From Seohaeicola_A nanhaiensis (lineage in GTDB: Bacteria; Pseudomonadota; Alphaproteobacteria; Rhodobacterales; Rhodobacteraceae), in assembly GCF_042654245.1 (NCBI RefSeq), contig NZ_JBHSGI010000013.1, forward strand, positions 1-21,646: a DNA stretch of 21,646 nt, given 5' to 3'. Positions 8,166 to 15,168 of the stretch are shown one piece after another. The notes under the pieces were generated by a model. The model searched no databases. It was not told the DNA's origin and worked only from the letters and a program-made list of their open reading frames with translations. The translations under genes and the position numbers were made by a program. Positions within the stretch are counted from its first letter, which is position 1. Every line of letters begins with the position of its first letter.

Positions 8166-9208
8166 AGCTTCTCGTCACCGGCGGCGCCGGGTTCATCGGT
8201 TCGGCGGTGGTCCGCCATGCCATCGCCGCGGGCCACCAGGTGGTGAACCTCGACGCGCTGACCTATGCCGCCTGTCTCGACAACGTGGCCTCGGTGGCGG
8301 ACAACCCCGCCTATGCCTTCGTGCAGGCCGATATCCGCGACCGGGCGGCGCTCGACCGCGTCTTTGCCGAACACGCCCCCGACGCGGTGATGCATCTGGC
8401 CGCCGAGAGCCATGTCGACCGTTCGATCGACGGGCCCGGCGCCTTCATCGAGACCAATGTGACCGGCACCTATACGCTGCTGGAAGCCGCCCGCGCCTTC
8501 TGGGTGGGGCAGGGCAAACCCGGGGCCTTCCGCTTCCACCATATCTCGACCGACGAGGTCTTCGGCTCGCTGCCCACCGATCCGGCGGTGAAGTTCACCG
8601 AGGACACGCCCTATGACCCGCGCTCGCCCTATTCGGCCAGCAAGGCGGCGTCGGACCATCTGGTGCGCGCCTGGCACGAGACCTATGGCCTGCCGGTGGT
8701 GCTAACCAACTGTTCGAACAACTACGGGCCCTTCCACTTCCCCGAAAAGCTGATTCCCGTGGTGATCCTGAACGCGCTGGCGGGCAAGCCGATCCCGATC
8801 TACGGGGCGGGCGAGAACGTGCGCGACTGGCTGTATGTCGAGGATCACGCCGATGCGCTGCTGACGGTGGTGCAGCGCGGGCAGGTGGGGCGCTCGTACA
8901 ACATCGGCGGCGAGAACGAGGCGCGAAACATCGACCTGGTGCGGGCGATCTGCGCAATTCTCGACACTAAGAAGCCGAAAACAGGCTCTTACGCCGACCA
9001 GATCACCTTCGTCACTGACCGCCCCGGCCACGACGCGCGCTATGCCATCGACCCCGCGCGCATCCGCGCCGAACTCGGCTGGCGGCCCTCGGTCACGCTG
9101 GAGCAGGGGCTGGAGAAGACGGTGGACTGGTATCTCGCCAACGAGGTGTGGTGGCGGGCGCTGCAATCGCGCGCCGGGGTGGGCGAACGGCTGGGCGTAA
9201 AGGCATGA
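8162..9208 (+). CDS. rfbB: dTDP-glucose 4,6-dehydratase (RmlB)
   Basis: This 348-aa extended short-chain dehydrogenase converts dTDP-glucose to dTDP-4-keto-6-deoxyglucose. NAD binding is shown by GGAGFIG (7-13). The catalytic T130-D131-E132 occurs in HISTDEVFG, and the Tyr-Lys pair in YSASK (Y157, K161). NVRDWLYVEDHADAL and the C-terminal RPGHDARYAID region are also typical. The start is the ATG overlapping the rfbC stop by 4 nt; longer versions add sequence antiparallel to family expectation. The gene ends in another ATGA overlap with rfbD. Length and motifs indicate an intact enzyme. Confidence 0.97.
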   Translation: MKLLVTGGAGFIGSAVVRHAIAAGHQVVNLDALTYAACLDNVASVADNPAYAFVQADIRDRAALDRVFAEHAPDAVMHLAAESHVDRSIDGPGAFIETNVTGTYTLLEAARAFWVGQGKPGAFRFHHISTDEVFGSLPTDPAVKFTEDTPYDPRSPYSASKAASDHLVRAWHETYGLPVVLTNCSNNYGPFHFPEKLIPVVILNALAGKPIPIYGAGENVRDWLYVEDHADALLTVVQRGQVGRSYNIGGENEARNIDLVRAICAILDTKKPKTGSYADQITFVTDRPGHDARYAIDPARIRAELGWRPSVTLEQGLEKTVDWYLANEVWWRALQSRAGVGERLGVKA

Positions 9209-10071
9209 TACTCGTCTTCGGGGAAACCGGGCAACTGGCCCGCGAACTGGCGCGGCTCGCGCCGGAGGCGCGGAAAACAAGCGATTTGCCGGAGGCCCGC
9301 TTTCTCGGGCGTGCGCAGGCCGATTTCACCGATCCCGCCAGCTGCGTGGCGCAGGTGGGCGAGGCGGACGCGGTGATCATCGCCGCCGCCCACACGGGCG
9401 TCGACAAGGCCGAGAGCGAGGAGGCGCTGGCAGAGACCGTCAACGCCACGACGTCGGGGGCCATCGCGCGGGCCTGTGCCGAAAAGGGCATTCCGCTGGT
9501 ATATGTCTCGACCGATTACGTCTTTGACGGCTCGGGCACAGCGCCCCGGACCCCGCAGGACCCGACCGCGCCGCTGGGCGCCTATGGCCGCACGAAGCTG
9601 AAGGGCGAACAGGCGGTGGCCGCCGCCGCGGGACCGCATGTGATCCTGCGCACCTCCTGGGTTGTCTCGGCGCATGGGGCCAATTTCGTCAAGACCATGC
9701 TGCGCCTGGGCGCCGAGCGCGAGGTCCTGCGGGTGGTCGCCGACCAGGTCGGGGGACCGACCCCGGCGGCGGATCTCGCGGCAGCCTGTCTGGCAGCGGT
9801 ACAGGGTCTGCAAAAAGGCGCGCCCTCGGGGATTCACCATTTCGCCGGCACGCCGGATGTGAGCTGGGCGGATTTTGCGCGCGAGATCTTCGCGCAGGCC
9901 AACCTCCCCTGCCGAGTCGAGGATATCACGACCGCCGACTATCCGACCCCGGCGCGCCGCCCGGCCAATTCCCGCCTTGATTGTTCCGCTTTCGAGGCGG
10001 TTTTCGGCGTAAAAAGACCCGATTGGCGGGTCAGCCTGACGGCGATACTCAAGGAGCTGGGGGCAGCATGA
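9205..10071 (+). CDS. rfbD: dTDP-4-dehydrorhamnose reductase (RmlD)
   Basis: This 288-aa NAD(P)H-dependent reductase carries out the last step to dTDP-L-rhamnose. The cofactor loop is FGETGQLA (5-12). The catalytic region STDYVFDG (102-109) and YGRTK (Y127, K131) match RmlD. ILRTSWVVSAHGANFVKTML and the DQVGGPTPAADLA segment are also family signatures. The start ATG overlaps the rfbB stop (ATGA) and its own stop overlaps the rfbA start in the same way. Confidence 0.96.
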   Translation: MILVFGETGQLARELARLAPEARKTSDLPEARFLGRAQADFTDPASCVAQVGEADAVIIAAAHTGVDKAESEEALAETVNATTSGAIARACAEKGIPLVYVSTDYVFDGSGTAPRTPQDPTAPLGAYGRTKLKGEQAVAAAAGPHVILRTSWVVSAHGANFVKTMLRLGAEREVLRVVADQVGGPTPAADLAAACLAAVQGLQKGAPSGIHHFAGTPDVSWADFAREIFAQANLPCRVEDITTADYPTPARRPANSRLDCSAFEAVFGVKRPDWRVSLTAILKELGAA

Positions 10072-10940
10072 CACGCAAGGGCATCATTCTGGCAGGCGGA
10101 TCGGGCACCCGGCTCTATCCGATCACCATGGGGCTGTCCAAGCAGCTGCTGCCGATCTACGACAAGCCGATGATCTACTACCCGCTCTCGGTGCTGATGC
10201 TGGCCGGGATCCGCGAGATCTGCATGATCACCACGCCGCAGGACCAAGACCAGTTCAGGCGCACGCTGGGCGACGGCAGCCAGTGGGGCATCTCGCTGAC
10301 CTATGTGGTGCAACCCTCGCCCGACGGTCTCGCGCAGGCCTATATCCTCGCCGAGGACTTCCTGAACGGCGCCCCCAGCGCGATGGTGCTGGGCGACAAT
10401 ATCTTCTTCGGCCACGGGCTGCCCGAGCTGATGGCGCGGGCCGATGCGCAGGAAAGCGGGGGGACCGTCTTCGGCTATCACGTCGCCGATCCCGAACGCT
10501 ATGGCGTGGTCGCCTTCGACGAGACCGGTGCGGTCAGCGAGATCATCGAGAAGCCGCCGGTGCCGCCCTCGAACTATGCGGTGACCGGGCTCTACTTCCT
10601 GGACGGCAGCGCGCCGGAACGGGCGCGCGCCGTCACGCCCTCGGCGCGGGGCGAACTGGAGATCACCTCGCTTCTGGGTCTGTACCTGGCCGAAGGCGCG
10701 TTGCAGGTCGAGACCATGGGCCGCGGCTATGCCTGGCTCGACACCGGGACCCATGCCAGCCTGCTCGACGCCGGCAACTTCGTGCGCACGCTGGAAGAGC
10801 GGCAGGGGCTGCAGGCGGGCTGCCCGGAAGAGATCGCCTTCCAGAAGGGCTGGATCGATGCCGAGGCGCTGCGCGCCCGGGCGGCGATGTTCGCCAAGAA
10901 CAGCTATGGGACCTATCTGCTCGGGCTGCTGCGGGAATAG
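10068..10940 (+). CDS. rfbA: Glucose-1-phosphate thymidylyltransferase (RmlA)
   Basis: This 290-aa enzyme joins dTTP and glucose-1-phosphate to make dTDP-glucose, the entry step of the rhamnose pathway. The nucleotide-binding signature LAGGSGTRLYP (8-18) is followed by SKQLLPIYDKPMIYYPLS (24-41), both diagnostic. VLGDNIFFGHGL holds a metal-binding Asp, and the C-terminal WLDTGTH and NSYGTYL blocks are conserved. It overlaps rfbD by 4 nt and is the last of four coupled genes. Gene order C-B-D-A places the entry enzyme last. The PRC-barrel gene starts 85 nt downstream with its own strong ribosome-binding site. Confidence 0.97.
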   Translation: MTRKGIILAGGSGTRLYPITMGLSKQLLPIYDKPMIYYPLSVLMLAGIREICMITTPQDQDQFRRTLGDGSQWGISLTYVVQPSPDGLAQAYILAEDFLNGAPSAMVLGDNIFFGHGLPELMARADAQESGGTVFGYHVADPERYGVVAFDETGAVSEIIEKPPVPPSNYAVTGLYFLDGSAPERARAVTPSARGELEITSLLGLYLAEGALQVETMGRGYAWLDTGTHASLLDAGNFVRTLEERQGLQAGCPEEIAFQKGWIDAEALRARAAMFAKNSYGTYLLGLLRE

Positions 10941-11025
10941 GCCGGAGCCCGCCGGCCTGCGCCGCCGCCAAGGAACCCGGCCCCCGGCTCATCCGTTCTT
11001 CCTCCATACCAAGGAGGTAGCACAG

Positions 11026-11376
11026 ATGACCACCACAGCACATGCGCTCGTCTCGTCCGACGACGTCAACGGAACCGATGTCTATGGCCGGGACGGGACC
11101 CATATCGGCGCGATCGACCACCTGATGATCGACAAGCAGTCCGGGAAGGTCGCCTATGCCGTCATGGGCTTCGGCGGCTTCCTGGGGATCGGCGAGGAGC
11201 ACCACCCGATCCCGTGGAACAAGCTGACCTACGAGCCGGCCCAGGGCGGCTTTGTCACCGACCTGACCGAGGCCCAGGTGCAGGGCGCCCCCGCACGGCA
11301 GGACGGCTGGTATGCCGACCGCGACTGGGAACGGCGCACGCACGAGCACTACGGCGTGCCGATGTACTGGATCTGA
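11026..11376 (+). CDS. PRC-barrel domain protein
   Basis: This 116-aa soluble protein contains a PRC-barrel-like domain: GTDVYGRDGTHIGAIDHLMI (about 16-35) followed by SGKVAYAVMGFGGFLGIGEEHHPIPWNKL (about 39-67). A charged, aromatic tail (DRDWERRTHEHYG) follows. Similar small PRC-barrel proteins are common in alphaproteobacteria and often associated with stress, but their function is generally unknown. The ATG follows a complete AAGGAGGT Shine-Dalgarno (11011-11018) at 7-nt spacing, the best in the window, suggesting high translation. No signal peptide is present. It does not look like a polysaccharide enzyme and seems an unrelated gene between rfbA and the export lipoprotein. Confidence 0.85.
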   Translation: MTTTAHALVSSDDVNGTDVYGRDGTHIGAIDHLMIDKQSGKVAYAVMGFGGFLGIGEEHHPIPWNKLTYEPAQGGFVTDLTEAQVQGAPARQDGWYADRDWERRTHEHYGVPMYWI

Positions 11377-11399
11377 TCAGCCTCTGATCAGGACTGGCC

Positions 11400-11428
11400 A
11401 CGCCCGGATCCCCCGCGGGTCCGGGCGT
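11400..11428. terminator. Bidirectional terminator-like hairpin between convergent genes
   Basis: A perfect 9-bp stem is formed by ACGCCCGGA (11400-11408) and TCCGGGCGT (11420-11428), with a GC-rich loop that is itself self-complementary. It lies between the stops of the PRC-barrel gene (11376) and the minus-strand export lipoprotein (11445), where termination in both directions is expected. There is no U tract on either side. Confidence 0.55.
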
Positions 11429-11444
11429 AGTCGTCTCCATCGCG

Positions 11445-12560
11445 TCAGTTCACCAGATTGGCGCCGCGGCTGAACACGCCGAAGATATTGCCGACGATGT
11501 TCGAGATGGTCAGCGCGTTCTTGATCGGACTTTCCGTGGCGACCAGCAGATCGCCGGCGTTGATCTCGAACTTGCGGGCCGAGAACAGCCCGTCGGCGGT
11601 GGTCAGATCCACCGTGAAGACCACCCGCGACTGGCGCGGCCCGCGCACCCCGGCGCTGACCGCCTCGGGGGGATATTCGCGCAGGATCAGCAGACCCTTG
11701 GGATCGGCCTTGCTGTCCTGCAGGCCGCCCATGATCGAGATCGCATCCATCGCCGAGACATGATCGCGGGTAAAGCGGTGCTGGGCCTCCTGTCCGGCGG
11801 CGCCGAAGGACAGGAAGATGCGGGTGTCCTCCTCGACGAAGACCCGGTCGCCGCCGGTTAGCCGGGTGTCGAGCGCGGGGCGGTCCAGCAGCGCCTCGAC
11901 CGAGGTGCCATAGATCGCATTGCCCCGCATCAGGCGGATCTGCGGGTTGTTGAGATCGGTGCGCACGCCGCCGCCGGCGGCGATCAGGCTCAGCACAGAA
12001 TAGTTGCGGTCGGGCATCGGATAGCTGCCCGGCGCGGCCACGCCACCGACCAGGTCGACCGAATTGTAGCGTCCCTCGGTCATGCTCAGCTGCACCTGGG
12101 CCGAGGGGATGATCGCCTCCATCGCGCGCTGCACCTCCTCGCGGGCGAGATCGGGGGTCATGCCGCGCACGGTGATCTTGCCCACATAGGGCAAATAGAC
12201 GGTACCATTGGCCGCGACCTGCATGTCGGCCAGCTGGATGTCCTTCTGCTCGGGCGAGGTCAGCAGCGAATTGTCGGAACTGTCCCAGATGCGGATGTTC
12301 AGCCGGTCGCCGGGCTGGATCAGCTGGTGGCGGGCGCCGGCGCTGGCACCGATCCAGCCCAGCCGTTCGTGCTGGCCGGTGACGGGCCACTGCGCCACCG
12401 TCGGCAGAAAGGCGCGGGTCACCGGATAGACGGCGAGATCGGGCACCGGCGCGCCGGCTTCGCGAATCACGTCCCTGGTCACCGGGGCGCCGCCGGGAAG
12501 ATGGCCGCAGGCGGCGGGCACCAGCCCCAGGAGGGCGATCAGGATCATCGGAAGGCGCAT
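11445..12560 (-). CDS. Outer-membrane polysaccharide export lipoprotein (OPX; BexD/CtrA/VexA/Wza family)
   Basis: This 371-aa protein should form the periplasm-to-surface polysaccharide channel. It starts with a signal sequence ending in LVPAAC, giving a probable lipidated Cys at 18, although Pro at -3 is atypical for a lipobox. A polysaccharide-export domain follows (from IQPGDRLNIRIWD to YVGKITVRGMTPD), then SLBB-like repeats (VDLVGGVAAPGSYPM and ARPALDTRLTGGDRVFVE-like segments). A C-terminal amphipathic segment ending FSRGANLVN is typical of OPX proteins. ATG 12560 was chosen because the signal peptide begins there; longer in-frame starts add unlike sequence. No clear Shine-Dalgarno is seen. 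Length fits BexD/CtrA rather than the longer KpsD. It lies about 10 kb from kpsE/kpsT and on the opposite strand. Confidence 0.9.
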   Translation of the reverse strand: MRLPMILIALLGLVPAACGHLPGGAPVTRDVIREAGAPVPDLAVYPVTRAFLPTVAQWPVTGQHERLGWIGASAGARHQLIQPGDRLNIRIWDSSDNSLLTSPEQKDIQLADMQVAANGTVYLPYVGKITVRGMTPDLAREEVQRAMEAIIPSAQVQLSMTEGRYNSVDLVGGVAAPGSYPMPDRNYSVLSLIAAGGGVRTDLNNPQIRLMRGNAIYGTSVEALLDRPALDTRLTGGDRVFVEEDTRIFLSFGAAGQEAQHRFTRDHVSAMDAISIMGGLQDSKADPKGLLILREYPPEAVSAGVRGPRQSRVVFTVDLTTADGLFSARKFEINAGDLLVATESPIKNALTISNIVGNIFGVFSRGANLVN

Positions 12561-12607
12561 GGGGCGAAGGGGTCCTGCGGTCTGGGGCGTTGCAATTTTC
12601 CCGCCGG

Positions 12608-12635
12608 AGTCTACTGGCAGGAGGAAGGTGGTCAA
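12608..12635 (-). promoter_or_regulatory. Promoter for the export lipoprotein gene
   Basis: On the minus strand, TTGACC (12635-12630) is followed by a 16-nt spacer and TAGACT (12613-12608). Transcription would begin near 12600, leaving a leader of about 40 nt before the start codon at 12560. The element lies in the intergenic space shared with the divergent epimerase-like gene. Confidence 0.5.
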
Positions 12636-12652
12636 CAGCTACAAGAGCGGTC

Positions 12653-13444
12653 ATGGAAAAGCCAAGCGTTTTGGTGTTGGGGGCCACGGGGCGGATCGGC
12701 ACGCTTTTGCGCAGGCGCTGGCCCGAGGGGCGGGCGCGCTGGGAAGACCGGGCGGTCTTTGCCGCCCCGGCGGCGCTGGCGGCGGCGGCCCGGGGCTGTT
12801 CCGTCATCCTCTGCCTGGCCGGGGTGACCCCGGCCGCGGCCGCCCGGGGCGGCGATCTGGCCGACAACCGCCGCCTGGCGCTGATGGCGCTGCGGGCAGG
12901 CGCGCAGGCGGGGGCGCGGGTGCTGCTGGCCTCCTCCGCCGCGGTCTATGGCGCGCGGGCGGGGCTCCTGGCAGAATCGGCGGCGTTAGAGCCTGAATCC
13001 GGCTATGGCCGCGCCAAGGTCGAGATGGAGCAGGCGGCGGCGGCCCTGGCGCGCGACCTCGGCGTTGCGGTCACCGCGCTGCGGATCGGCAATATCGCCG
13101 GGCTCGACGCCGCGCTTGGCGGCTGGCGCCCCGGCTTCATGCTCGACCGCTTCGCCGACGGCACGACGCCGCGCCGCTCGTATATCGGCATGGCGACGCT
13201 GGCCGATCAGCTGGACCGGCTCTGCGCGATGGACGGACTGCCCGCGGCGCTGAACCTCGCCCAGCCCGGGCCGGTGGAGATGGGTGCGCTGCTCGAGGCC
13301 GCGGGCCTGGCCTGGTGCCCGCGCCCGGCGCCGCCCGGGGCCATTCCGGAGGTGGCGCTCGACCTCGCGCAGCTGGCGCTGCGGCTGCCGCTGGTGCCCG
13401 CCACACCCGCAGGGCTGGTCGCCGAATGGCGCCGCGCGGGCTGA
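12653..13444 (+). CDS. NAD-dependent epimerase/dehydratase family protein (SDR)
   Basis: This 263-aa Rossmann-fold protein of the extended SDR type has the dinucleotide-binding motif GATGRIG (10-16). A strand ends in LLASSAAVYG (91-100, Ser94/Ser95), and a YGRAK motif supplies Y118 and K122, giving the Ser-Tyr-Lys layout of sugar-nucleotide epimerases and reductases. It is shorter than typical 310-350 aa epimerases and has a reduced C-terminal substrate domain, so substrate and even reaction cannot be named. ATG 12653 was chosen because the Rossmann motif follows directly; the ribosome-binding site is weak (AAGAG). It is divergent from the export lipoprotein gene and 58 nt upstream of the damaged radical SAM gene. 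Confidence 0.82.
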   Translation: MEKPSVLVLGATGRIGTLLRRRWPEGRARWEDRAVFAAPAALAAAARGCSVILCLAGVTPAAAARGGDLADNRRLALMALRAGAQAGARVLLASSAAVYGARAGLLAESAALEPESGYGRAKVEMEQAAAALARDLGVAVTALRIGNIAGLDAALGGWRPGFMLDRFADGTTPRRSYIGMATLADQLDRLCAMDGLPAALNLAQPGPVEMGALLEAAGLAWCPRPAPPGAIPEVALDLAQLALRLPLVPATPAGLVAEWRRAG

Positions 13445-13502
13445 TTGGCATTCCCGCTTTCGTGCCCTTGACTCATCCGGCCAGAGGTCAGGACAGGACA
13501 GA

Positions 13503-14164
13503 ATGGACAGGGCAACCTTTTATGCCGAGGGCGAGACGGCGCAGCAGCGGCTCTATGCCAACCTGCGCGAGGGCGACAAGTGGCTCGACTCTCCGATGAT
13601 CGTCTCGATCGAGACCTATGCCAAAAGCAATGCCGCCTGCACCTTCTGCCCCTATCCCGACCTCGAGCGGCAGGGCACCCGGCTTGACCGCTACCGGGTC
13701 CTCGCGCTGATCGACGCGGTGGCAGGCTTTGCGCGGCCGCCGGCGCGGCTGAACCTCAGCCGGGTCAACGAACCCCTGCTCGACCCCTCGGACAGGCACG
13801 ACCAGGATTTCCTCGACTGGTGCGCCCGAGAATTTCCCGCCTTTCCCGCCTCCAGCAGCGCCCGTTTCGACTGGATCGGCACGGCCATCTCGGTGGTCGA
13901 GGGCGCGGCTCCCGACGCCGGCTGCAGCCAGTGGTTCAGCCTGCACATCCTCTCGGACGGCGATCGGCCTTCTGCTGCATCGACGGCGAGGGCCAGGCCG
14001 GGGCGATGGACATCTCGCGCCATTCGCTCTCCGAGATCTACAACGCGCCGGGCAAGCGGCGGCTGCGCGAGGTGGCCACCTCGCGCCGGGTGTTGAAGGG
14101 GTGCGAGACCTGCCCGCACGGGATGCCGAGCCTGGCCTATGCCTGCCGCGCCGCGGCGGAATAG
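13503..14164 (+). pseudogene. Decayed radical SAM/SPASM-type protein gene
   Basis: The N-terminal part reads as a radical SAM protein (SPMIVSIETYAKSNAACTFC, ending at about residue 49). The first cluster Cys of CxxxCxxC is Ser42 (codon AGC, 13626-13628), leaving SxxxCxxC. After NEPLLDP (about residue 95) the sequence passes at once to HDQDFLDWCAREFPAF, so most of the TIM-barrel region appears deleted. At about 13964-13969 the frame breaks. From 13970 the -1 frame continues as FCCIDGEGQAGAMDIS, SLSEIYNAPGKRR and GCETCPHGM to the TAG at 14162-14164, which looks like the Cys-containing C-terminal domain. Restoring one G in the CGG-CC at 13965-13969 would rejoin the frames. About 220 codons remain, against roughly 300 or more for such proteins. 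Three independent lesions argue for a true pseudogene. The original role, perhaps sugar or polymer modification, is unknown. Confidence 0.75.
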
Positions 14165-14218
14165 CGCGCGGGGACGAGGGCGCGTCCCAGGGTGGTGTTA
14201 GCGGTATCATGAATGGGG

Positions 14219-14250
14219 TCAAAGACTTGACCCCCCGTCCTAGCTGGGAC
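14219..14250 (+). repeat. 32-nt palindromic element, copy A
   Basis: This copy is preceded by GGGG and forms a perfect 8-bp hairpin GGGGTCAA-AGAC-TTGACCCC (14215-14234). It then carries a 14-bp near-palindrome GTCCTAGCTGGGAC (14237-14250). A second copy lies at 17052-17083 on the other strand, with 27 of 32 bases matching by eye. It sits 64 nt upstream of the initiating sugar transferase gene. An operator or the end of a mobile module are the main possibilities. A half-site GTCCCAG also occurs at 14183-14189. Confidence 0.7.
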
Positions 14251-14313
14251 ATCGGTTCTGGTGCCGCGTTCCGCCCCTTGCCAGCGCCCCGACGCTCTGC
14301 TTGAGACGGGCGC

Positions 14314-14925
14314 ATGACACCGCAGAAACGCGCCCTCGATCTTGCCTTCGCCCTGCTGCTGATCCTGCTGCTGGGCCCGGTGATGATCGCCCTGCTGATC
14401 TGGCTCTGGATCCGCCAGGGCCGGCCGCTGTTCTATGTCGCCGAACGGATGAAGGGCGTGGACCGCCCGTTCCACCTGTGGAAGCTGAGGACCATGACGG
14501 TGACCGCCACCGACAGCGGCGTCTCGGGCGGCGACAAGGCGGCGCGGATCACCCCCGCCGGGGCCTGGCTGCGGCGCAAGCGGCTGGACGAATTCCCGCA
14601 GCTCTGGAACATCCTGAAGGGCGATCTCTCCTTCGTCGGCCCGCGCCCCCCGCTGCGCCAGTATGTCGAGCGCCACCCGGAGATATATGCCGAGGTGCTG
14701 CAATGCCGCCCCGGCGTCACCGGGCTCGCCTCGATCGTCTATCACCGCCACGAGGCGGCGCTGCTGGCCCGCTGTTCGACGTCCGAGGAGACCGACGCGC
14801 TCTATTCCCGGCTCTGCGTGCCGGCCAAGGCCCGGCTTGACCTGATCTATCGCGACAACCGCAGCCTCTGCTACGATTTCGATCTGGTGTTCCAGACCAT
14901 CGGCAACCTGTTCCGCCGCGGCTGA
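14314..14925 (+). CDS. Initiating sugar-phosphate transferase (bacterial sugar transferase, monotopic PGT family)
   Basis: This 203-aa membrane enzyme transfers a sugar-1-phosphate from a nucleotide sugar to undecaprenyl phosphate, the first committed step in building the repeat unit. A re-entrant hydrophobic helix at about 8-33 is followed by RPLFYVAERMKG, then FHLWKLRTM (53-61) and the catalytic Asp-Glu pair D92-E93 in RRKRLDEFPQLWN. LSFVGPRPPLRQYV (105-118) and CRPGVTGLAS complete the conserved set. The short form with a single N-terminal membrane element matches PglC/WcaJ-catalytic-domain enzymes. The preceding 149 nt hold the palindromic element but no clear promoter. The sugar substrate cannot be read from sequence; the FlaA1-like dehydratase downstream may make it. 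Confidence 0.93.
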   Translation: MTPQKRALDLAFALLLILLLGPVMIALLIWLWIRQGRPLFYVAERMKGVDRPFHLWKLRTMTVTATDSGVSGGDKAARITPAGAWLRRKRLDEFPQLWNILKGDLSFVGPRPPLRQYVERHPEIYAEVLQCRPGVTGLASIVYHRHEAALLARCSTSEETDALYSRLCVPAKARLDLIYRDNRSLCYDFDLVFQTIGNLFRRG

Positions 14926-14957
14926 TCCCGGGCCGCGGGGGCGGGTTTTCCCCTGCC

Positions 14958-14973
14958 GGGCGGGTTCCCGCCC
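14958..14973 (+). terminator. GC-rich hairpin after the sugar transferase gene
   Basis: GGGCGGG (14958-14964) and CCCGCCC (14967-14973) form a compact stem 33 nt after the stop codon at 14925. The loop is only 2-4 nt and no U tract follows, so termination is possible but weakly supported. Confidence 0.3.
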
Positions 14974-15044
14974 ATCCGGGGGGCGGAATTTCCGCAAATC
15001 GCCGCCGTAAGAGGCAAAAAACCTACAATTGCAGAGTCCTGCGG

Positions 15045-15072
15045 TTGATCGCCTCGCCGGGCCTCCTATAGA
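15045..15072 (+). promoter_or_regulatory. Candidate promoter of the FlaA1-like dehydratase gene
   Basis: TTGATC (15045-15050), a 16-nt spacer and TATAGA (15067-15072) form a plausible sigma-70 promoter in the 243-nt gap before the dehydratase. Transcription would start near 15079, leaving a leader of about 90 nt. A very similar TTGATC box precedes yjbH. Confidence 0.5.
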
Positions 15073-15168
15073 CTGTCCGGACGGACCCCGGGCGCCCGAC
15101 CCGCGGGGACGCTTATTCTTTTTACGATGGCGAGCCCTGTTGTCTGTCGTTTGGGGGCGGCGGCTTTT

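Noticed and set aside
14227..14255. TTGACC in repeat copy A read as a -35 promoter box for the sugar transferase
   Set aside because: No -10-like hexamer occurs at 16-18 nt. The same box in copy B points away from any plus-strand gene, so it is better explained as part of the shared palindromic element.
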